Source: Aureococcus anophagefferens
Taxonomy: Eukaryota > Sar > Pelagophyceae > Pelagomonadales > Pelagomonadaceae
NCBI RefSeq assembly: GCF_000186865.1
Contig: NW_008705588.1
Location: 108,340-172,339, forward strand
DNA: 64,000 nucleotides
Direction: 5' to 3'
In this document: in pieces, positions 47,581 to 56,917 of the stretch
How the letters are laid out: each line of letters starts with the position of its first letter
How positions within the stretch are numbered: position 1 is the stretch's first letter
Made by a program: the position numbers and the translations under genes
Notes under the pieces: generated by a model
Seen by the model: only the letters and a program-made list of their open reading frames with translations
Told to the model about the DNA's origin: nothing
Database searches by the model: none

Positions 47581-48863
47581 CTAGTCTGGGAGGGCGAAGG
47601 TGCGCAGAACCTGCTCCGCGACCGGGCGGGCGAGGCTCTGGTGCAGCGCGCGCGCGCGCGGGTCAGCGGTGGCGATGGCCGCCGCGCAGAGCGCCTTGAC
47701 GCGGGCGAGCCCCGCGACCGCGCCCTCGCTCACCTGCCGCTCCGCCTTGCGCCGCATGCCTACGATGATCCGCGCGTCGCCGCCCGAGGCCTCGGCCATG
47801 GCCACGTCGGCGGGCGTCGGCGTCAGCAGCCAGGTCAAGTGCGCCTCGTAGCCGTGGCGCGCGTAAAAATACAGCCACGGCTCCTCGGGGCGCGGCGCGG
47901 CGAAGGCGCGCGCCCGCGCGTACCGCGCGAAGGTCACGTCGCAGAAGCGGTGCGCGAGGAGCGACGGGTGCGCGGCCTCGAAGAAGGCCCGGAGGAGCGT
48001 CGGGGAGACGGCGATCGTCCAGTGCCTACGCGGGGGGCGTCGCGCGAGCGCGCGCCGCCGCGACGCGGGACGCCGGAAGGCGACTCTTTTGGAAACTCGG
48101 CCAGCCGCGCGCGCCCGCCCGCGAGGAGCCCGTCGACGTCCGCGGCGCTCGCGACCGCGGCCGCCGCGGCCTCGTCGGCCGTCGCGGCGTGGGGGAGCGA
48201 CGCGGCCTCCGCGCCGGCGGCCCGCGCGGCGGCGGCCGCCGCCGCGAAGCGGGCCGCCCGCCGCGGGTGCGCGACGTCGTCGTCGTCGTTGAAGAGGACC
48301 CAGGCGTCGCCGGCGTCGGCGTTTTCGAAGAGCGCGCGGTAGTGCTCGAACTGGGACCGCGGCGCGGGGCTCGCGACCGCGAGGTGGAGCCGCGCGGCGG
48401 CGGTGGCGACGCGCGCCGCGAGCGCGGGCGTGGCCGCGAAGTACGCCAAGCAAACGCGCGCGTCTGGGCCCTCGAGCGACGCGAGGCAGCGCTCGAGGCC
48501 CGCGGCGCGCGACTCGCCGTCGCAGTGGCACGCGACGAAGACGAGCAGCCGCGGCGGCGGCGCGGCGGCCGCGGCGGCGGCGGCGACGACGACGGTCGCG
48601 CCGTCGTCGAGCGCGTCGACGAGCGCGCCGCCGTCGATCTCCGCGCCCGCCGCGCGCAGGACCACGCGATCCGCGGGCGGCGCGTCCGCGCGCAGGACCA
48701 TGCGATCCGCGGGCGGCGCGTCGCCGTGCTTCCGCGCGCAGCCGCGGAGCGCCCGGCGGACGACCTTCGCCAGCGGCGTGCCGCGGGCGCAGGACGCGCG
48801 CATGCAGAACGGCGCCGCGGCGTCCTCGCGGAGCACGACGACGGTGAGCGTGCGAGGCGCCAT
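47581..48863 (-). CDS. ubiquitin-like N-terminus joined to a glycosyltransferase-like domain
   Basis: Exons 48863-48085 and 48025-47581 (59-nt GT-AG intron) give 407 residues. Residues 1 to about 100 read as a ubiquitin/SUMO-type fold (TLTVVVLREDAAAPFCMRAS, TPLAKVVRRALRGCARKHG, then GAEIDGGALVDALDDGATVVV). Inside it a short segment is duplicated (ADAPPADRxVLR twice, from a tandem DNA repeat near 48660-48720). From about 110 on: PRLLVFVACHCDGESRAAGLERCLASL, FEHYRALFENADAGDAWVLFNDDDDVAHPRR, and after the splice HWTIAVSPTLLRAFFEAAHP. The LFNDDDDV acidic motif suggests a nucleotide-sugar site but no family is certain. No signal peptide, so it would be cytosolic. Confidence 0.5.
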
Positions 48864-49015
48864 GGCGTCAGCGCGTCGACGCGCGACGGCGGTCGAGGCT
48901 CCACATGCTGCCCCGAGGCACCATCAAACTCAAGGATGCCAGCATCCCGAGCAATTGGGGTTTCGCATCCTTGGGCGTTTTTGTTTCCCCTCTGGAGAGC
49001 GCCTTGTGGGCTGCC

Positions 49016-52000
49016 ATGACGCTGCCCGCGCGCGACCTGGCGTCGCGGCTCGACGCGGCGCAGTCGATCCTCGCCGGGCTGTCCCTGGCGACGGTGTCGA
49101 CGCTCGACGCGCCGTCGATCTACCGCGACAAGCTCGCCGCCTCGAAGCACCGGCGCTTCCGCCAGCGCATGCAGGACATGGTCGAGGTGCGGCGCCACGA
49201 GGCGCACATCGAGTACCTCGCCGAGGCCGCGGCGAAGCGCGACCGGCACATGCGGGCGGCGGACGCCGCCGGCGGCGGGCGCCGCGACGTCGCGACGGGC
49301 GCGTTCGGGACGCTCGCGCTCGCGGCGGCGCGCGGCGCGCGGCCCGCGACCGCGGACGCCGCGCGGAGCGCCGCGCCGCCGCCGCTGCGGCGGCGGCCGT
49401 CGACGGCCGTGGGCCGGCGGTCGAGCACGCAGCTATCCCAGTCCAAGTCGCTCGCGAGCTTCCTCCGCGGGTCCGCGCGGCGCGGCGCGGCCGTCGAGGA
49501 GCCCGCGGCGCCCGCGGCGCCGCGGTCGCCGGCGCCGGAGCGCCGCGGCGCCTTCGAGGAGCTCAAGGCGACGGAGGCGCTGCTCCACCGCCACGAGGCG
49601 CCGCCGCCGGACCGCTTCGAGCGCGCCGGGTCGCCGCGGCGCGACGGCGGCGGCGGCGCCGCGGCCGCGGGCGGCCCCGTCTACCTCGACGAGGACGGCG
49701 ACGAGCCGCCCCTGCGGGCGCCGACGTCGCTGGCGCGCGCCGCGTCGCCGCCCGCGTCGCCGCGGCCGCGGCCGCCGTCGCCCGAGCGGCGGCGGCCGCC
49801 GCCGGACGTCGGCCTCTGGGAGCTGCCGACGTCCGTCGAGAGCGTCTACCGCGCCTACAGCGGCGAGATCGACGGCGGAAGCGACGGCCTCGACGCGGCG
49901 ACGCCGCGGCGCGAGGTCGTGCTGTCGCCCGTCGTCGCCCGGGGCCCGCGGCCCGCGACGGCGGACGGCGGCGGCCGCGCCGCGGGCGCGTTCCGCGCGT
50001 TCGGCGCGCGGCCGGGGTCCGCGCCCGCGGCCAAGGGCCGGGCCCGGAGGTCGCGGAGCCCGCCGCGGAGCCGGAGCCCGCCGCCGCGGCGGTCGCCGTC
50101 GCCCCCCCATCGCCGCGACCTCGAGGAGCCGTCGGCCGCGGCGACGGTGCTCACGTTCGACGCCGGCGCGCCGCCCGAGCGCGGCGCCGCGCCGCCGCCG
50201 GAGCTCGCCTGGCTCGGCGGCGAGTCGCCCCCGCCGCCCGCGGGCCTCACGCACCGCGTCGTGCCGCGCGCCGCGGACGCGGCGCGGGGCGCGGGCTACT
50301 GCGGCGCGTGCACGTTCGCGGACTGCGAGCGCTGCGCCTACTGCCTCCACTCGAAGCTGTCCCAGAGCCGGCGCCTGCCCCTCGAGCGCCTCGCCGCGGC
50401 CCTCATCTCGCGGCGGCCCCTCCGCTTCGCGGCCGACGCGCGCGCGCTCGCGGCGACGCTGAGCCGCTACGCCAAGTCCGACGCCTTCGCCGACGAGGTC
50501 CACGCCAAGTACCTGGGCTTCGACGCGGCGCGGCGCGGCGACTTCGCCGGCGCGCTCTGCGACGACCACCAGCGCACGCGCGACGAGGCCGCGCGCCTCG
50601 AGCACGAGCGCGACGCGTACCTCGAGACCGCGCTGCGCCTCAAGCGCGAGGTCGAGGCGCTCCAGCGCAAGATCGACATCGACGAGCTCGGCGACGAGGA
50701 GCGCGAGCAGCGCATGGAGGACCTCGAGCTCGAGAACGCGCGGTGGCGCGGCGCCGTCGCGCTCGCGAACTGGCACCGCTTCGCGCGGTCCAAGGAGATG
50801 CACTACTACCGCCTCAAGGCCGCGGCCAAGGACTCGACGTGGCGGCCCCACTACGAGGCCCAGACCCAGACCGACGCGGTCCGGAGCCGCGACGCGGGCA
50901 CGTGGACGGAGCTGGATTTTCGCGTCGCCGCGCCGACGCGCGACGCCGCGTCGCAGGACGGCAACGAGGCGGGCCTCGCGTGGTGGCGCGGCGAGGACGG
51001 CGCGCCCGCGCCCGCGGCCGACGACGAGGCCGCGCGGCTCGCGTCGCTGCGCGCGTCCGCGCGCGCGCCCGTGCATGTGATGCCCGAGCGCCTCGACCGG
51101 CCCTTCGACAAGTTGAGGAAGCAGGCGGCCAAGGCCGAGCTCCTGCACCGCGACGCGCTCGTGTCCATCGTCTACGAGGTCTACGAGAAGAAGGTCGACG
51201 CCGACGCCGTCGCGCTCGACCGGGGCCACGCGCCCGCGCCCTTCGACCGCCTGCTCCGCGAGTACTGGCGGCGCCGCGCGGGGCTCAAGCACGTCGCGCT
51301 CAAGAAGCTCAAGGCCACGGTCAAGTCCGCGGACATCCACGGCGCGCCGGAGAAGGGCGACGCGCGCGTCGCGACGTTCCGCGCGCTGCTGGGCCTCGAC
51401 GGCCGCGCGCCCTACTCGCCGGTGCTCGCGGAGGCGTTCTTCGCGCTCGTGTCGTCCGCGTGGCGCGGCGAGTTCAAGCACATCAAGGAGGATCTGGAGA
51501 AGGGGCCCTGCGTCGTCGCGAAGCGGCGGCTCCTCGAGGCCGTGGACCGCGCGGACGCGCCGCGGCTCCTCCTCTCGCCCGCGCGGCGGTCGCGGTTGCG
51601 CGCGGACGTCGCCGCGCTGCCCGACGTGCCGCCGCGCGCGTTCCGCCACCAGGGCAAGATGGCCTCGGGCGTGGACTTCGACGCCGCCGCCGCGCTCCTC
51701 GTCGACGCCTGCGCCGCGGCCGTCGCCGACCACGCGGCGCGGCTCTCCGCGTGCTTCGTCGAGTTCGACGCCGACGGCGCGGGCGGCCTCGACGTCGACG
51801 AGTTCAACACCCTCTGCGACGCCGTCCTCGGCCGCGACGTCCTGCCGCCGGAGGCGCGCCTCGCGCTCTTCCAGCAGATCGAGGAGGAGGTCGAGGACGG
51901 CGCGGGCGACGTCGACGGCGAGATCGAGAACGGCGCGCTCTTCGCGGACTCGATCCTCGCGACGTCGTGCCCCCTCGCGACGCCCGCGGCCTGCCGCAAC

Positions 52001-52036
52001 TACTGGGCCGAGGAGCGGCGCTTCGACGCCATCTAA
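49016..52036 (+). CDS. large EF-hand, coiled-coil and Cys-motif protein, unknown function
   Basis: Single exon, 1006 residues from MTLPARDLASRLDAAQS. The N-terminus is helical and basic (HRRFRQRMQDMVEVRRHEAHIEYLAEAAAKR). Residues about 90-420 are Arg/Pro/Ser-rich and probably disordered. A Cys cluster, GYCGACTFADCERCAYCLHSKL (about 427), could bind zinc. A coiled coil (LEHERDAYLETALRLKREVEALQRKIDIDEL) is at about 523-580. Near the C-terminus FVEFDADGAGGLDVDEFNTL (about 914) is an EF-hand loop with D1, D3, D9 and E12, and a weaker second loop follows. The arrangement resembles ciliary or cytoskeletal calcium-responsive proteins, which is only an analogy. Confidence 0.65.
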   Translation: MTLPARDLASRLDAAQSILAGLSLATVSTLDAPSIYRDKLAASKHRRFRQRMQDMVEVRRHEAHIEYLAEAAAKRDRHMRAADAAGGGRRDVATGAFGTLALAAARGARPATADAARSAAPPPLRRRPSTAVGRRSSTQLSQSKSLASFLRGSARRGAAVEEPAAPAAPRSPAPERRGAFEELKATEALLHRHEAPPPDRFERAGSPRRDGGGGAAAAGGPVYLDEDGDEPPLRAPTSLARAASPPASPRPRPPSPERRRPPPDVGLWELPTSVESVYRAYSGEIDGGSDGLDAATPRREVVLSPVVARGPRPATADGGGRAAGAFRAFGARPGSAPAAKGRARRSRSPPRSRSPPPRRSPSPPHRRDLEEPSAAATVLTFDAGAPPERGAAPPPELAWLGGESPPPPAGLTHRVVPRAADAARGAGYCGACTFADCERCAYCLHSKLSQSRRLPLERLAAALISRRPLRFAADARALAATLSRYAKSDAFADEVHAKYLGFDAARRGDFAGALCDDHQRTRDEAARLEHERDAYLETALRLKREVEALQRKIDIDELGDEEREQRMEDLELENARWRGAVALANWHRFARSKEMHYYRLKAAAKDSTWRPHYEAQTQTDAVRSRDAGTWTELDFRVAAPTRDAASQDGNEAGLAWWRGEDGAPAPAADDEAARLASLRASARAPVHVMPERLDRPFDKLRKQAAKAELLHRDALVSIVYEVYEKKVDADAVALDRGHAPAPFDRLLREYWRRRAGLKHVALKKLKATVKSADIHGAPEKGDARVATFRALLGLDGRAPYSPVLAEAFFALVSSAWRGEFKHIKEDLEKGPCVVAKRRLLEAVDRADAPRLLLSPARRSRLRADVAALPDVPPRAFRHQGKMASGVDFDAAAALLVDACAAAVADHAARLSACFVEFDADGAGGLDVDEFNTLCDAVLGRDVLPPEARLALFQQIEEEVEDGAGDVDGEIENGALFADSILATSCPLATPAACRNYWAEERRFDAI

Positions 52037-52229
52037 GGGTGGGGGCGGCGCTCGCGAGGTAGGCGTGGGGCGGGGAGGACGATCGCTGTCTGGCAGGCTC
52101 CTGTCCAGAGCCCACAAGTCGGCTCGTAGGCGGGGTGCTTCGCCGATTGAGAGAGCCCGCAGGTGTGGCAACGTTTAGAGCGGCGACGCCTCGAGCCACC
52201 TGAGCTCCCGCGGGTCTCCCGCCGCCCCT

Positions 52230-52315
52230 ACGTTCAGAGACGCATTCAGGCAAACGTCCCTTCGGTTCCTCCTTGCGCCGCGGCTAACAGACAAACGTTT
52301 AGAGACGCATTCAGG
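52230..52315. repeat. pair of 21-bp direct repeats in an intergenic region
   Basis: ACGTTCAGAGACGCATTCAGG at 52230-52250 recurs with one change at 52295-52315, 65 bases apart, in the 296-bp gap 52037-52332 between the EF-hand gene and the small membrane protein gene. The second copy lies 18 bases before the ATG. Possibly a promoter element; otherwise the gap shows nothing. Confidence 0.55.
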
Positions 52316-52332
52316 GCGGAACGCTTCATCTG

Positions 52333-52844
52333 ATGGCGGACTCGTACGCGTCCATCGCGCACAAACTCGGCCTCGCGGGAGCCGGCGTCTGCGCCCTCGC
52401 CGGGGCCCTCGGCCTTCTGAGCACGCAAACGTTCTGGGAAAGCGCCACGTGCGTCTATGCGCTCCTCGCTGCGTGCGTCGTGTTCGTGCTCGAGCTCGGC
52501 GCGACGTCGAGCGCGTTCCTGGGGAAGGTCGATTCGTCGCTCCCGTTTTCTGTCGTGATGTTCAGGCGCATGATTACCCAGGAGGTGCTTTTCTCCGAAA
52601 GTGTCGCGAAGGCGCTCCTCTACGTCGCGCTCGTCCCGCCGCGCGCCGCGTCGCCGAAACCGAGGCGCGCCCCTGACCTTATCCCGCGCGCAGGTCCATG
52701 TTCGCGCGATGGTCCGTGCTCGTCTGGCCGGGCGTCCACCTCCTCGCCGTCGCCGCGCTCTACGTCGGCGACGCGCTCCTGCCGCCGCGGGCCGCGCCGG
52801 ACTTTGGCGTCTACGCCCCCGTGCCCTCCGAGACGACCTTCTGA
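52333..52844 (+). CDS. small four-helix membrane protein, unknown function
   Basis: Exons 52333-52628 and 52694-52844 (65-nt GC-AG intron, my best placement) give about 148 residues. Hydrophobic segments are LGLAGAGVCALAGALGLL, TCVYALLAACVVFVLELG, a weaker EVLFSESVAKALLYVA, and VLVWPGVHLLAVAALYVGDALL. Exon 2 is supported by its own coherent hydrophobic helix and stop (PVPSETTF). I do not recognise the family. Confidence 0.5.
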
Positions 52845-52984
52845 GCGAACGGGCGCCTCGGCGCTCCAGGACTCGGTCCGAGGCTCGCGCGCGCCCACCG
52901 GGCGATTCTGTCGACCTGAGCCCCCCCCTCGCGCGCCGCCGCGGACTAAGCTCCCCTCGCGCCCACCGGCCGGTGCCGTCGACC

Positions 52985-54331
52985 TTAGCCCGCGCGCGTG
53001 CGGCGCGCGCCGCGGCCCGGCGTCCGCGGCTTGTGGCGCCGGAGCTTCGGGAGCGCGAGGCCGACGGCGTAGAGGTCCGCGAGCCAGAGCTGGGCGTAGG
53101 CGACGTCGTCGAGGGCGACGAGGCCGTGCTCGTAGAGGGCGACGTAGGCGTCCTCGACCGCGCGCGCGACGGAGCCGCCCGGCCGGTGCGGCGCGACGCC
53201 GTCGAGCACGCGGACGACGGCGTCGGCTTTCTCGTACAACGGCCGCTCGCTCATGTAGTCGGCGAGGGCGTCGTGGTCGTTGCGGAGCTGGGTCACGCCC
53301 GGCGGCAGGAACGCGAGCCGGAGCCCCGCGGCGCGCAAGACGCGTTGCGCGACGAAGCCCCGCCAGATGTCGGCGACGCGGCCGTGGACGGACGCGGGCA
53401 GGAGCAGCGCCCAGAAGGCGGCCCGGTCGAACAAGGTCGCCTGGGCGTTGAAGGGGCAGACGGCGCCGCCGTCGAGGACGACGCCGCGGCCGTGGGATGG
53501 GGGGAAGTCGAAGGGCAGCGGCAGCGCCGCGCGGGGCCCGAGGCGGTAGATGGCGTCGACGTCCGGGTCGTGGTTCGCGAGGAGCTGGGCGACGACGACG
53601 TCGTCGGCCGCGCGCGGGTCGTCGGCCGCGGCCGCGGCCGCGGGGCCGTTGATCGCGTCCAACGGTAATCCCCGGGGCCACGCCTTCTCCGCGCCGAACG
53701 ACGCCGCGTAGGCGTTGAAGAAGGCGCTCCCGGCGTCGGGCGCGTCGGGCGCCGCGAGGCGCGGGTCCGACGCCCGCGCCGCCGCAGCGGCCGAGGCCGG
53801 CGGCGCGCCGAGGAGCACGTTGTCGTCGTCGAAGTCGAAGATCGTCGCCGCGCCCGCGTGGATCGCGTAGAGGTAGCCCAGGTTCTTGCGCGCGAAGTGG
53901 TCCCAGGGCGTCGCGCCCACGAGGCCGTAGGGCAGGGTTTCCTGCGCCGCGGCGCCCAGATACGCGACCGTCGCCGGCGCCGCGGCCGCGAGCGCCTCGT
54001 AGGGGCCGTCGTCAGTCTTCCGGTCGCCGACGACGACGAGGCACCAGCCCGACGCGTTGCCCACGCGCAGGATCGCCTCGCTCGGCGGATTGATCGTCGT
54101 CACGACGCCGCAGCGCTCGCAGGCCGACCAGGGCCGCGGCAGCGGCGACGCGCTCCGGTTCACCGTGTCGCCGAGGCGCGGCCCGGCGTAGGTCGCCACG
54201 CGCTGCGGTTTGTAGCGCTGACCGGACGTCGCGGCGCTCGACGCGCCGAGGTCGCGGCGCGGCCGCGCGCGCTGGGACGACGTCACCAGCCACAGGGCCG
54301 CGGCCGCGAACAGGCGCCGCGGGCTGCCCAT
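52985..54331 (-). CDS. STELLO/DUF288-like glycosyltransferase-type protein
   Basis: Single exon, 448 residues from MGSPRRLFAAAALWLVTSS (signal anchor); the frame is open further upstream but only with low-complexity sequence overlapping the divergent PH gene. The DUF288 core is visible: VVTTINPPSEAILRVGNASGWCLVVVGDRKTDDGPYEAL, then AYLGAAAQETLPYG, then TPWDHFARKNLGYLYAIHAGAATIFDFDDDNVLLG (DDDN at about 165). Later come FNAQATLFDRAAFWALLLPASVHGRVADIWRGFVAQRVL. STELLO proteins act in the Golgi in plants and have a nematode homologue family. The function here is inferred by family only. Confidence 0.72.
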   Translation of the reverse strand: MGSPRRLFAAAALWLVTSSQRARPRRDLGASSAATSGQRYKPQRVATYAGPRLGDTVNRSASPLPRPWSACERCGVVTTINPPSEAILRVGNASGWCLVVVGDRKTDDGPYEALAAAAPATVAYLGAAAQETLPYGLVGATPWDHFARKNLGYLYAIHAGAATIFDFDDDNVLLGAPPASAAAAARASDPRLAAPDAPDAGSAFFNAYAASFGAEKAWPRGLPLDAINGPAAAAAADDPRAADDVVVAQLLANHDPDVDAIYRLGPRAALPLPFDFPPSHGRGVVLDGGAVCPFNAQATLFDRAAFWALLLPASVHGRVADIWRGFVAQRVLRAAGLRLAFLPPGVTQLRNDHDALADYMSERPLYEKADAVVRVLDGVAPHRPGGSVARAVEDAYVALYEHGLVALDDVAYAQLWLADLYAVGLALPKLRRHKPRTPGRGARRTRAG

Positions 54332-54464
54332 CGTGAGTGATGCCGCTACCGACTGCAACAAGGGCAACTTGCCATATATCCGTGCGTGAGAATCGCGTTC
54401 AGGGAACGTCGGAGGCCGCAGGACTCGACGTCGCGCCGCGAGTGGTTTCGTCGAGCGCCGCGCG

Positions 54465-56762
54465 ATGAGTTCCACCGACGCACCGCCGAGCGACGCGTCG
54501 AGCGCCGCGCCGTCGAATGACGCACCGCCGAGCGACGCGTCGACCGCCACGCCGTCGAGCGCCGCGCCGTCGAATGACGCGCCGCAGACGCCGCCGCGCG
54601 AGCGGGCGGGCGCGGGCAAGTTCCAGGCGCAGCTCCCCGTCTACACGCCGACGACGTTCCGCTCCTTCTTCCTCCAGTCGGCGTGGCAGACGCGCCGGCT
54701 CCGACTCGTCGAGGGCAAGCTCGAGGTCGTCGTCGCGGCCGCCGCGTCCTCGAAGCCCCTGCGCGCGCTCCTCATCGGCGGGGGCTACGCCGCCGCGAAG
54801 GCGACGGACCGGCCCTTCGCCGTCGAGGCGTCCGGCGTGTCCTTCGAGACCGGCGAGGCCGACTCCGTCATCTTCTCGTGCTCGTCGGAGCAGGAGCGGC
54901 AGGACTGGCTCACGGTGCTCCGCCTCGCGTGCAAGTCGCACCTCGGCCGCGCGCCGCCGCCGAGCCGCCGCCGGTCCGCCGAGGCCGTCGCGACGGTCTA
55001 CGACTTCAAGCCCAAGGACGACGCGCCGGCGCCCGCGGCCGCACCCGCGGCGGCACCGGCGCCCGCGGCGGCACCGGCGCGCGCGCTCGAGGAGGAGATG
55101 CGGCGCGCCGAGGCCGAGGAGGCGGAGCGGAAGCGTCGAGCCCTCGAAAAGGTCCAGGCGGCGTCGCCGCGCCAGACGAAGATCGAGGCGGAGGCGGCCG
55201 CTCGGAACGCCGAGCTGGTCGCGGCGAAGGAGCGCGAAGCGGCGGACGCGGCGCGCGCGCGGCGCGAGCGCGAGGCCAAGGACGCGGCGGACGCGGCGGC
55301 GCGCGCCGAGGTCGAGGCCGCCGCCGCCGAGAAGCAGGAGGCGCGCCGCGCCGCGGAGCGCGAGGCGGAGCAGGCGCGCGCCGAGTTCGAGGCCGCGGAA
55401 GCCAAGGCCGCGGCCGACGCGAAAGCCGCCGCCGACGCGAAAGCCGCCGCCGAGGCCAAGGCCGCCGCCGACGCCAAGGCCGCGGCCGAAGCGAAAGCTG
55501 CCGAGGCCAAGGCCGCGGCCGAAGCGAAAGCGCTCGCGGAGGCGAAAGCGGCCGTGGAAGCCAAGGCCGCCGCCGACGCGAAAGCCGCGGCCGAGGCCAA
55601 GGCCGCCGCCGACGCCAAGGCCGCCGCCGACGCGAAAGCTGCCGAGGCCAAGGCCGCGGCCGACGCGAACGCGGCCGCGGAAGCCAAAGCGGCCGCCGAA
55701 GCCAAAGCCGCGGCCGACGCCAAGGCCGCGGCCGACGCCAAGGCCGCCGAGGAGGCCAAGGCCGCGGAAGCCGAGGCCGCGCGGGCGCTCTGGAAGGAGA
55801 AGAAGGAAGCCGCGGAGCGCGAAGCGGCGGAGAAAGCCGCGGAGGCCGAAAAGACGCGCTGGCTCGACGAAAAGAAGGCGGCCGAGGCGGCCGCCGAGGC
55901 GCGGGCCGCCGAGGCGCGCGACCTCTGGAACGCGAAGCAGGCCGAGGCCGCGCGCGTGCCCGCGCTGGACCTGGAGCTCGACCCGGAGCCGCCGGCGGAC
56001 CTCACGGCCTCGCAGGCCGCCGCCGTCGACGACGCCGCGGCGGCCGTCGACGCCTACGCCGCCGCGTGCGCGAACCTCGGCTACACGCCGCCGCGGCCGG
56101 GCACGCCGCCCGCCAAGGTCCCCGACGCGCTCGACGGCGACGTCCGACGCCTCGTGCTCGACTCGGCGAAGAAGGACGCGCCCGGGGACCAGCTCCGCGC
56201 GGCGGCGGCGACGGCGCTCGCGCGCGTCGACGCGTCGACGCCGCCGGTGAAGCCCTTCGACGCGAAGGATCGCGAGATCCGGTCCGACGTGCTCGGCTCG
56301 GCCGCGTCGTCGGGCTTCGGCGACTTCCAGTCCATCGACCCGGGCATCCCGCCGACGCCCGCGGGCTGGTACGAGCTCGACGGCGCGCCGACGCCGTCGG
56401 CCAAGCAGCCCGAGCTCGACATCCCGCCGACGCCCGCGGGCTGGTACGAGCTCGACGGCGCGCCGACGCCGTCCGCCGCGCCGCCCGCCGAGGCCGCGGC
56501 GACGCCCGACGCGCTCCCCGGCGGCGAGCAGAGCAACTTCCAGACGCCGGGGCGCACGTGGGGCGACCTCGCGGCGCCGACGCCCGCGGCCATCGACATG
56601 CCCGCGCCGATCCCGGAGGCCGCGACCTCCGACGACGACGACGACGCCGCGGCGGGCGGCGACGCGGGCGACGCGGAGCAGCGCCTCCGGGACGCGCTCG
56701 GCGACGACTCGGACGACAGCGAGGACTACGCCGAGGACATCCGCGACCTCGACGTGTACTAG
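54465..56762 (+). CDS. PH-domain protein with long Ala/Lys/Glu coiled coil
   Basis: Single exon, 765 residues. The first 45 residues are imperfect APPSDAS/AAPSNDA repeats. Residues about 52-165 form a PH-like domain (FFLQSAWQTRRLRLVEGKLEVVV ... SVIFSCSSEQERQDWLTVLRLAC, with the conserved Trp in the last helix). Residues about 205-500 are one long charged helix with many AKAAADAKAAAEAKA units, probably a single alpha helix or coiled coil. Near the C-terminus a 25-residue unit (PPTPAGWYELDGAPTPSA) occurs twice, then an acidic end. Probably binds phosphoinositides and acts as scaffold. Divergent from the STELLO-like gene, 133 bp between starts. Confidence 0.65.
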   Translation: MSSTDAPPSDASSAAPSNDAPPSDASTATPSSAAPSNDAPQTPPRERAGAGKFQAQLPVYTPTTFRSFFLQSAWQTRRLRLVEGKLEVVVAAAASSKPLRALLIGGGYAAAKATDRPFAVEASGVSFETGEADSVIFSCSSEQERQDWLTVLRLACKSHLGRAPPPSRRRSAEAVATVYDFKPKDDAPAPAAAPAAAPAPAAAPARALEEEMRRAEAEEAERKRRALEKVQAASPRQTKIEAEAAARNAELVAAKEREAADAARARREREAKDAADAAARAEVEAAAAEKQEARRAAEREAEQARAEFEAAEAKAAADAKAAADAKAAAEAKAAADAKAAAEAKAAEAKAAAEAKALAEAKAAVEAKAAADAKAAAEAKAAADAKAAADAKAAEAKAAADANAAAEAKAAAEAKAAADAKAAADAKAAEEAKAAEAEAARALWKEKKEAAEREAAEKAAEAEKTRWLDEKKAAEAAAEARAAEARDLWNAKQAEAARVPALDLELDPEPPADLTASQAAAVDDAAAAVDAYAAACANLGYTPPRPGTPPAKVPDALDGDVRRLVLDSAKKDAPGDQLRAAAATALARVDASTPPVKPFDAKDREIRSDVLGSAASSGFGDFQSIDPGIPPTPAGWYELDGAPTPSAKQPELDIPPTPAGWYELDGAPTPSAAPPAEAAATPDALPGGEQSNFQTPGRTWGDLAAPTPAAIDMPAPIPEAATSDDDDDAAAGGDAGDAEQRLRDALGDDSDDSEDYAEDIRDLDVY

Positions 56763-56917
56763 CTAGCGCGCGGACGCACGCGTAAGATCGCCGAAGTACG
56801 AGGAGCATTTGGACGCCTCGGCCGCGGACGCGCGTTGAAGGAACGTTGAGGCCAAGCAGCCCGCGGGCAGCGCCATGATGGTGGAACCCTGAGGCCGTTT
56901 GGCCGACCGGGCGGTCG

